Below are positions 58,155-64,000 of a stretch of DNA of 64,000 nt, piece after piece. Positions within the stretch are counted from its first letter, which is position 1. Each line of letters begins with the position of its first letter. The translations under genes were made by a program, and so were the position numbers. The stretch spans positions 1-64,000 of the forward strand of contig NZ_SOCA01000003.1 of the NCBI RefSeq assembly GCF_004364345.1, read 5' to 3'. Under the pieces are notes generated by a model, which had not been told where the DNA came from, did not search any database, and saw only the letters and a program-made list of their open reading frames with translations. Origin of the DNA: Prosthecobacter fusiformis (lineage in GTDB: Bacteria; Verrucomicrobiota; Verrucomicrobiia; Verrucomicrobiales; Verrucomicrobiaceae).

Positions 58155-60611
58155 TTATGCCTCCACGACGGCGCCGTAGGAGGCGCAGAGGGTGCCGGGG
58201 AGGGTGATGGAAATGGGCTGGCCGGTTTGTTGGGCGAGGGTGGTGGCGAGGACGAGCTGGAGGGCTCCGGCGGCACCCATGGCTTCGCCTAGGATCTGGC
58301 GAGGGTGATGGGTGATTTGGGGGCAGCTGTCTGTGGATGCGGCCCCATCGCGGGCAAGAGTGCCCACGGTACTTTTTGGGGCATCGCCGCAGTCGGGGGA
58401 CAGGGGAGTGCTGGCGGGACTTTTTGGGGCGTCGTCGCAATCAAGAGCATCGCGGCAATCGCGGGCAGGAGTGCCCACGGTACTTTTTTGGGATTCGGAG
58501 TGGTCGAGGAGGGGGATGCCGGAGAGGCCGGTGATGTGATGGGGGCGGTTGAAGGTGGGATTGGCGGCGAGGGTCTGTAGCTGGGCGGCTTTTTCGGCTT
58601 CGTTGTGGAAGGGGAGGGCGGGGGTGTGGGTGAGCTTTAAGCCGGGGCCGGTGAGGCTGAGGAGGAGGGCACCGGCTCCTTCGGTGGCCTTCATTTCGGG
58701 ATGGTAGTAGTGGACGGCTTCGGCTCCGAGCCAGTCGCATTCTTCAGCTCCAATGACGAGGACGTGGTCCACGAGATCCTGGAGGAGCCAGGTATGGGCG
58801 ATGTCCACGGCCTCAATGATGGCGCTGGATTCCCCGATGAGGGTGGTGGCGGGGCCATCGACGCCGAGATAGGCAGCGACATGAGAGGCGGGTGCGTTGT
58901 AAACGGTCTCGGGGAAGATGAGGGGGCTGGCGAGGGCGGGGGTATCCAGGACTTCGTGGTAAAATTTGCCGCTGAACTGGACGCAGCCATTAAACATGAG
59001 CTGGACGATGCCGAGGCGGCCTGCGCCTTTGCCCTGGGGGAAGCCGGCCTGGGTGAGGGCCTCAAGGGCGGCGGCCATGGTGAATTTGGTGATGGGGCTG
59101 GCGCGGCGGAGGCGGGGGAATTTGGGCAGGGTGTCTGCGGGGGCGGGCGGTGCGGTGCGGATGGGGCATTCCCAGTCGCGGGTGCCGACGGTGCGTAGGC
59201 TGTCGGTGGTGGGAAGGGAGGTGTTGTTTAAGATGGCCTGGGCGAGGGCGGCGGTGCCCCAACCGGCGGAGGAGACGGCTCCGGCACCGGAGATGCGGAG
59301 GGGTGGGAAGCTGGTCTGCGGACGGGGGCGTCCGCGCTCCAGGGAGATGGAGGCGGGGCTTTCGAGGGTTTGCGGACGGGGGCGTCCGCACTCCGTGAAG
59401 ACGAGGGTGGCGTTGGTGCCGCCGAAGCCGAAGCTGTTGGTGAGGGTGACGTTGACAGGGGCCTGGCGGAAGGTGTGGACGAGGTCGAACGAGACGGCGG
59501 GGTCGGTTTCGCGGATGTTCAGGCTGCCGGGCATCCACTGGCCGCGCATGGCCATGAGGCAGATGACAGCTTCGACGGCTCCGGCTCCGCCGAGGAGGTG
59601 GCCCATGGCGGACTTGGTGGAGCTGAGGGAGATTTTGGCGGCGGCGTCTCCGGCCCAGGCTTTGACGGCGCTGGCCTCGGCGACGTCGTTATAGGGGGTG
59701 CCGGTGCCGTGGGAGTTGATGTAAGTGACCTCGTGCGGGGCGATGCCGGCCATGGCACAGGCTCCGGTCATGGTGCGGATGGCGGCTTTACCTGCGGGAT
59801 CCGGCTGGGTGAGGTGATGGAGGTCTGTGGCGGTGGCGTATCCTGCGGCGACGGCGATGGCATCGGCTCCGCGCTCGGCAGCGGCGTCTTCGCTTTCTAA
59901 AAGGACGAGGGCGGCCCCTTCGCCAAGGGCGAGACCATCGCGGGCGGCATCGAAGGGGCGGGGGATGCCGCTGGGAGCGAGGGCGCGGAGGGTATCAAAC
60001 CCGGCATAGACGAGCTCTGCCAGGGCATCGTATCCGCCTGCGAGGACGCGTTTCGCCTTACCTGTCTGGATCATGGCCATGGCATCGCCGATGGCATTGG
60101 CCCCACTGGCGCAGGCATTGGAGACGAGGATCATGGGGCCATGCCAGTCGTACTCCATGGCGATGGCATTGAGCTGGCGGTGGGGCTGATAAAACTCCAG
60201 GCGGGAGATTTGGCCGGGGATTTTGGAAGGGCTGCTGGTGGCGTGACGGAAGTATTCCTGGCCGATGCCCATGGCCCCGGCGGAGGTGCCGATGATGATG
60301 GCATCAATCCCCTGAAGGCCGGGGAGCCGGGCCATGGCGAGGGTCTCGCGCAGGGCGAGGAGGAGCATTTTGGTGCCGCGATCAATGAGATGCTGGCGGC
60401 GGCCGGGGGTTTTCAGGAAGAGGCGTTCCTCTGGCAAGTCCACGTGAGCCGCGGTGCGGGCAATGCGCTGGCTGACGTCAAACATGGTGACGGGCCGGAA
60501 GGCGGTGCGATTTGCACGGAAGGAGGCTTCGTTTTCCTGCCAATCGAGGCCTAGGGGAGAGACGATGCCTGCTCCGGTGATGAGAATGCGCTGGGGATAG
60601 ACGGGTACCAC
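58155..60611 (-). CDS. Beta-ketoacyl synthase fused to a KS-like (chain-length-factor-like) domain
   Basis: The first half is a complete KAS II-type domain: ILITGAGIVSPLG, active Cys167 in SNACASG (numbered from the GTG at 60611), His in NSHGTGTPYND and Lys/His in STKSAMGHLLG. The second half (from LRISGAGAVSSAG) retains the thiolase-like fold, but its nucleophile position reads IGESSA, so it lacks the catalytic Cys, like a chain-length factor. The interdomain linker and the C-terminal region are made of repeat-encoded peptides (GRPRPQT twice, KSTVGT twice). The start is uncertain: no ATG is present, and GTG at 60611 or 60695 are options. It likely makes a polyketide or unusual fatty acid. 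Confidence 0.82.
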   Translation of the reverse strand: MVPVYPQRILITGAGIVSPLGLDWQENEASFRANRTAFRPVTMFDVSQRIARTAAHVDLPEERLFLKTPGRRQHLIDRGTKMLLLALRETLAMARLPGLQGIDAIIIGTSAGAMGIGQEYFRHATSSPSKIPGQISRLEFYQPHRQLNAIAMEYDWHGPMILVSNACASGANAIGDAMAMIQTGKAKRVLAGGYDALAELVYAGFDTLRALAPSGIPRPFDAARDGLALGEGAALVLLESEDAAAERGADAIAVAAGYATATDLHHLTQPDPAGKAAIRTMTGACAMAGIAPHEVTYINSHGTGTPYNDVAEASAVKAWAGDAAAKISLSSTKSAMGHLLGGAGAVEAVICLMAMRGQWMPGSLNIRETDPAVSFDLVHTFRQAPVNVTLTNSFGFGGTNATLVFTECGRPRPQTLESPASISLERGRPRPQTSFPPLRISGAGAVSSAGWGTAALAQAILNNTSLPTTDSLRTVGTRDWECPIRTAPPAPADTLPKFPRLRRASPITKFTMAAALEALTQAGFPQGKGAGRLGIVQLMFNGCVQFSGKFYHEVLDTPALASPLIFPETVYNAPASHVAAYLGVDGPATTLIGESSAIIEAVDIAHTWLLQDLVDHVLVIGAEECDWLGAEAVHYYHPEMKATEGAGALLLSLTGPGLKLTHTPALPFHNEAEKAAQLQTLAANPTFNRPHHITGLSGIPLLDHSESQKSTVGTPARDCRDALDCDDAPKSPASTPLSPDCGDAPKSTVGTLARDGAASTDSCPQITHHPRQILGEAMGAAGALQLVLATTLAQQTGQPISITLPGTLCASYGAVVEA
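58345..58500. repeat. In-frame palindromic repeats, C-terminal group
   Basis: GGGCA-AGAG-TGCCC (58352-58365) and GGGCA-GGAG-TGCCC (58463-58476) are nearly identical units with shared flanks CGC before and ACGGTACTTTTT after. A partial unit lies near 58396. Their separation, 111 bases, is a multiple of three. They encode KSTVGTLARD and KSTVGTPARD on the minus strand within the second KS domain. Confidence 0.8.
59316..59392. repeat. In-frame palindromic repeats, interdomain group
   Basis: GCGGACG-GGGG-CGTCCGC occurs twice (59318-59335 and 59372-59389), exactly 54 bases apart and hence in frame. Each translates to GRPRPQT on the minus strand, within the linker joining the KS and KS-like domains. 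The stem matches the intergenic palindromes at 57.9 and 58.1 kb. Confidence 0.85.
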
Positions 60612-60735
60612 GGGAAAAAGAACGCTGATGACTGGGGAATGGATTCCCAGGCTTGAACTCACGGGGGCAGGCTGGCACAGTCCTGGCTCAACCACCCGCG
60701 CCGTCTGGTTTAACCGTGCGCGGCGGAGAGTTCAA

Positions 60736-62010
60736 ATGTTTGCTGATCGTTGGAAACAAATCCTGAGCCTGCGGGGTGATGAAACCGCACTGTGGCACCC
60801 TGGGGGGGCCCTGAGTTACCATGCCCTGGAGGCGGCGGCACGTGCGCTGCCGGTGCAGAGCTGCGGGAGGCTGGGGAGGTATTATCTGGCACAGGGGGAT
60901 GGGCCGGAGGTCACGATCGCGCTGCTGGCGGGTTTTTTAACGGGGAAACCGGTGCAAGTGGTGGAGAAGGACCGCACACGCCGGGTGCCTGCCTGCTGTG
61001 TGCCGAGGAATGTGGCGCTGGTGAAGCAGACGGTGGGCAGCTCCGGGGTGAGGCGGTGCCAGTTTTTTACGTTTGCGCAAGTGGCGGCGGATGTGGACCG
61101 GCTGCACGTGGCACTGGGGCTGGGGCAGTGTGGTGCTGCGCTGGCACCGCTGAGTGTGGCGCACAGCTTTGGCCTAACGACGACGGTGCTGCAGACGCTG
61201 CTGAACGGGCTGCCGACGCATTGGCTGCCGACGCCTTTTCCCTGCGGGATGACGGAGGCGCTGGGGATGCATGAGGATGCTTTTTTACCGGGGGTTCCGG
61301 CGATGTGGAAGGCGTGGATGATCTCTGGCTTGGACCTGGGGAGGGTGAAGCTGGCTGTCTCGGCGGGGTCGCCGCTGACGCTGGAGCTGGAGGGGAAGGT
61401 GAGGGACAGTTCCCAGCTGAAGCTGCACAATCTGTATGGAACGAGCGAGACGGGGGCCATCAGCTATGATGCGACGGAAGCTCCGCGCACTGAGGCCGGG
61501 GACCTGGGGACACTGCTGCCGGGGGTGAATGCGACGACGGAGCAGGGAAGGCTGCTGGTGGAGAGCGATGCGGTGGGGCTGGGCTATGACACGGTGCAGC
61601 CGGGGGAGCTCTTCCACCATGGGCGGCACCGGACCTGGGACTGTGTGAAACTGAAAGGCGGGGCGCTTTCCTATGTGGGCTGTGATGGGGCGGGGATCAA
61701 TGTGGCCAGCCGCAAGCTGAGCCCAACGGTGATCGCGGAAAAGATCCGCCAGGCGACGGGGGTGCGGCATGTGCGCATCCACGGACACACAAGCCGGGAT
61801 CCTGAAAGGGTGCAGGATGTGGTGGCGTGCATCGGGGTGACGCCGGAGCAATTGACGTGTGAATTTAAATCAAAGGCCTGTGCGACGCTGGCCCCCTGGG
61901 AGGTGCCGAGGCATTGGCGGATCGAGAATCCGGGGCGCGTGAACCCTGATGCGGGGCGCGCAGATGGGATGGGAGATGTGGGGACGCAAATGGCGCTGCC
62001 GGTTTCCTAA
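60736..62010 (+). CDS. AMP-ligase-like adenylate-forming protein
   Basis: The 424-residue protein has an acyl-adenylate ligase fold with the A5-type motif LYGTSETGAIS. A late SYVGCDGAGINVASRKLSPTVIAEKI region corresponds to the small-domain hinge. The normally conserved phosphate-binding (A3) loop, usually TSGSTGxPK, is changed to TVGSSGVRRC. At 424 residues it is shorter than usual. It lies divergently from the KS-KS-like fusion, which suggests substrate activation for that synthase. The ATG at 60736 is used because homology begins there; the upstream frame from 60628 is unsupported. Confidence 0.75.
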   Translation: MFADRWKQILSLRGDETALWHPGGALSYHALEAAARALPVQSCGRLGRYYLAQGDGPEVTIALLAGFLTGKPVQVVEKDRTRRVPACCVPRNVALVKQTVGSSGVRRCQFFTFAQVAADVDRLHVALGLGQCGAALAPLSVAHSFGLTTTVLQTLLNGLPTHWLPTPFPCGMTEALGMHEDAFLPGVPAMWKAWMISGLDLGRVKLAVSAGSPLTLELEGKVRDSSQLKLHNLYGTSETGAISYDATEAPRTEAGDLGTLLPGVNATTEQGRLLVESDAVGLGYDTVQPGELFHHGRHRTWDCVKLKGGALSYVGCDGAGINVASRKLSPTVIAEKIRQATGVRHVRIHGHTSRDPERVQDVVACIGVTPEQLTCEFKSKACATLAPWEVPRHWRIENPGRVNPDAGRADGMGDVGTQMALPVS

Positions 62011-62019
62011 CCACAAGCG

Positions 62020-64000
62020 CTATAAGAGATCCTGCAAACCGGTCCAGCGCTTGCGGCTTTCCTGCCTGCCGACGGCGAGGCTGAGGGCGCGGGGATCCCC
62101 GACGAGGATGACAAGCCGTCGGGCGCGGGTGACGGCGGTATAGATGAGGCTGCGCTCCAGCAAAACATAATGCTGGGTACTCACGGGTATGATGACGCAG
62201 GGGAATTCGCTGCCCTGGCTTTTATGGATGGTGAGGGCATAGGCGAGCTGGAGTTCATCCAGCTCTCCAGGCTCGTATTCGACGAGGCGGTCGCCTTCGA
62301 AACGGACGCTCATTTTGAGAGGCTCGGTCTCGATGGTGACGATGTGGCCGATATCGCCATTGAAGACTTCTTTGTCGTAGTTGTTGTGAGTCTGGATGAC
62401 TTTGTCGCCGACGCGGAAAGTGGTCTGGAAGCGTTCGAGTTCATACTTGAGATCGCTGGGGGGATTGAGGGCAGACTGAAGTGCTTCATTGAGGCTGCGG
62501 GTGCCTAACAAATGACGGTTCATGGGCGTGAGCACCTGGATATCCTGGACGGGATCGAACTTGTATTTAGCGGGCAGGCGCTGATGGGCGAGCTGGACGA
62601 TAAGGTCGCGGGTTTCCTCCGGGGATTGGGTTTCCAGGAAAAAGAAGTCGCCATCGCGCTGCGGCTTGAGATCAGGCACGCGGCCGCAGTTGATCTCGTG
62701 GGCGCTGGTGATAATGCGGCTGGTGGCGGCCTGGCGGAAGATTTCGGTGAGCTGCACGCAGGGCACCTTGCCGCTGGTGATGAGATCATTCAGCACCATG
62801 CCGGGACCGACGGAAGGAAGCTGGTCTGCATCCCCGACGAGAAGGAGATGAGCACCCTCCGGCAGAGCGGAGAGAAACTGGGCCATCAGTGGTGCATCCA
62901 GCATGGAGCATTCATCTACTACGAAGAGATCCCCCGTGAGGGGCTTGCCACGATGTCTGCCCCAGGTGCCCTGCCCCTGATATTCTAACAAACGATGCAG
63001 CGTTTTTGCTTCGATGCCGGTGCTTTCGTTCAGGCGCTTGGCGGCGCGGCCGGTAGGTGCAGCAAGGGTCATCTTGACCTTCTGTCGGCCGAGAATGGTG
63101 AGGATGGTGCGAAGGATGGTGGTCTTGCCCACACCGGGGCCCCCGGTGATGATGAGGCAGCGGTTTTGCAGGGCTTCTTTGACGGCGCGTTGCTGGCTTT
63201 CAGCGAGGACCTTGCCAGTGTCCTGCGCTGCCTGAGCGATCATTTTTTCTTGATCCATTATTGGATAGGCCGCTGGCAGGGCGGTAAGCTCATGGATGGA
63301 ATGGGCGATGCTTTGCTCTGCTGCACGCAAGTAAGGTAAGTAAAGGACGGGCTGGCCTTTGAGGTCATGGCGCTCAAGCAAGGAGGAGGTGATGAGTGCC
63401 GCGACTTGTGGGCTAACGAGGTTGGGAGCACAGTCTAGAAGCTGCGCCGTTTGCGCCATGAGTGCTTCCTCCGGCAGGCAGCAGTGGCCGCTGGCGGCGG
63501 CAGTCTCCAGGCCATGAAGGATGCCAGCGCGGATGCGCTCCGGCGCGTCTTTGGCCACGCCCATCTGATGCGCGATGCCATCCGCTGTTTTGAATCCGAT
63601 GCCGTGAATGTCCTGGGCCAGCCGGTAAGGATTGGTTGTCAGGACGGAGAGGGCTTCGTCGCCATAGGTCTTGTGGATGCGCAGGGCGCGGGAGGAGCTG
63701 ATGCCGTTTTGATGCAGAAACAGCATGATGTTATGCACTGATTTCTGCTTCATCCAGGATTCGCGAATCTCCTGGCGGCGTTTTTTGCCGATGCCCTCCA
63801 CGCCTTCGAGTTTCGATGATTCGTTCTCGATGATTTCGAAGATGGCTTTGCCAAATTTTTTCACCAACCGCTTGGCGTAGGCCGGGCCAATGCCTTCGAT
63901 GAGGCCGCTGCCGAGGTATTTTTCGATGCCTTCGCTGGAATCGGGCCGGGTGAGCTTCAGCGTGTCCGCTTTGAACTGCTGGCCGTAGTCGCGGGTGGAT
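62020..64000 (-). CDS. recD2: RecD2-type ATP-dependent DNA helicase, partial
   Basis: Minus-strand frame reading through the window edge: coding continues beyond 63867, since 63868-64000 translates as YGQQFKADTLKLTRP...IEGIGPAYAKRLVKKFG, the N-terminal HhH region of RecD2. Inside the window are a helix-hairpin-helix (LEGVEGIGKKRRQEI), Walker A ITGGPGVGKTTILR, FVVDECSMLD, LVGDADQLPSVGPG and C-terminal VTRARRLVILVGDP. RecD2 unwinds DNA 5'-3' without RecBC. The missing N terminus is an artefact of the window. It is convergent with the AMP-ligase gene, which ends nine bases away. Confidence 0.95.
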   Translation of the reverse strand, partial: STRDYGQQFKADTLKLTRPDSSEGIEKYLGSGLIEGIGPAYAKRLVKKFGKAIFEIIENESSKLEGVEGIGKKRRQEIRESWMKQKSVHNIMLFLHQNGISSSRALRIHKTYGDEALSVLTTNPYRLAQDIHGIGFKTADGIAHQMGVAKDAPERIRAGILHGLETAAASGHCCLPEEALMAQTAQLLDCAPNLVSPQVAALITSSLLERHDLKGQPVLYLPYLRAAEQSIAHSIHELTALPAAYPIMDQEKMIAQAAQDTGKVLAESQQRAVKEALQNRCLIITGGPGVGKTTILRTILTILGRQKVKMTLAAPTGRAAKRLNESTGIEAKTLHRLLEYQGQGTWGRHRGKPLTGDLFVVDECSMLDAPLMAQFLSALPEGAHLLLVGDADQLPSVGPGMVLNDLITSGKVPCVQLTEIFRQAATSRIITSAHEINCGRVPDLKPQRDGDFFFLETQSPEETRDLIVQLAHQRLPAKYKFDPVQDIQVLTPMNRHLLGTRSLNEALQSALNPPSDLKYELERFQTTFRVGDKVIQTHNNYDKEVFNGDIGHIVTIETEPLKMSVRFEGDRLVEYEPGELDELQLAYALTIHKSQGSEFPCVIIPVSTQHYVLLERSLIYTAVTRARRLVILVGDPRALSLAVGRQESRKRWTGLQDLL

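Noticed and set aside
1-64000. Integron attC interpretation of the GCCTAAC/GTTAGGC words
   Set aside because: The words are mostly inside conserved genes, unpaired and in mixed orientation, with no integrase or cassette arrangement.

Overview
The window reads as a chromosomal segment of a Verrucomicrobiota bacterium, probably Verrucomicrobiaceae (near Prosthecobacter or Verrucomicrobium). This is inferred from the moderately high GC content, a secreted DUF1549/DUF1553 plus DUF1501 pair, planctomycete/verrucomicrobial-type Ser/Thr kinase and multihaem proteins, and intergenic palindromic repeats. No species marker is present. I see no rRNA, tRNA, CRISPR array, transposase or prophage. It is a mosaic of housekeeping genes (tyrS, hemC, tpiA, pgk, bioD, recD2), regulatory pairs, secreted catabolic proteins and several unusual cassettes.

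Layout. 0.2-4.2 kb: a minus-strand operon for NAD/ADP-ribose chemistry: a NrtR-like Nudix regulator, a Cys-phosphatase, a PARG-like glycohydrolase, a KptA/Tpt1 RNA 2'-phosphotransferase and an ARH/DraG-type ADP-ribosylglycohydrolase. A decayed second NrtR tail sits inside it and candidate dyad operators lie upstream. 4.4-6.9 kb: a small lipoprotein-like peptide, a GlsB/YeaQ membrane protein and a GlgB-like GH13 enzyme. 7.0-11.8 kb: a two-component system, a tandem hairpin repeat array, then a BlaI/BlaR1-like pair with two textbook operators; the BlaR1-like protein carries a repeat linker and an ExbD/TolR-like tail. 12.1-17.0 kb: a coupled secreted-protein operon. 17.0-20.6 kb: a 150-bp inverted-repeat element, an AraC regulator, an Fsr-like MFS exporter and a trans-sulfuration PLP enzyme.

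20.6-31.8 kb is the most unusual block. Three large ClpA/ClpB-like double-AAA+ ATPases are encoded in tight succession behind tyrS. In each the second ATPase module looks intact and the first has an altered Walker B. They converge on and overlap a gene for a very acidic protein of unknown family. I consider this the best candidate for an undescribed multi-component machine.

32.0-39.5 kb: a pentahaem secreted protein, a beta-propeller dehydrogenase-like protein, a Tat-exported Gfo/Idh/MocA oxidoreductase and a parallel beta-helix protein. 39.6-44.5 kb: bioD, a metallophosphoesterase, a GT9 glycosyltransferase, a PUR-alpha-like small protein and a Ser/Thr kinase. 44.5-47.9 kb: an AAA/DUF4143 gene bounded by a perfect 39-bp direct repeat, apparently inserted into the divergent promoter region between a membrane-protein gene and hemC. 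47.9-55.0 kb: an ankyrin-L,D-transpeptidase fusion, an enolase-superfamily enzyme, tpiA-pgk, a Coa1-like protein and a NERD-domain protein. 55.3-64.0 kb: a TonB-dependent receptor, a palindromic repeat field, a KS-KS-like fusion protein carrying the same palindromes in frame, a divergent AMP-ligase-like gene and a recD2 gene cut by the window edge.

Two sequence-level signals cut across genes. The 9-mer TTGTTAGGC (or complement) occurs nine times, mostly inside genes, against well under one expected from base composition. A roughly 150-bp ATGGGGAT/ATCCCCAT-rich intergenic element occurs twice, near 12.0 and 53.7 kb, in opposite orientation.
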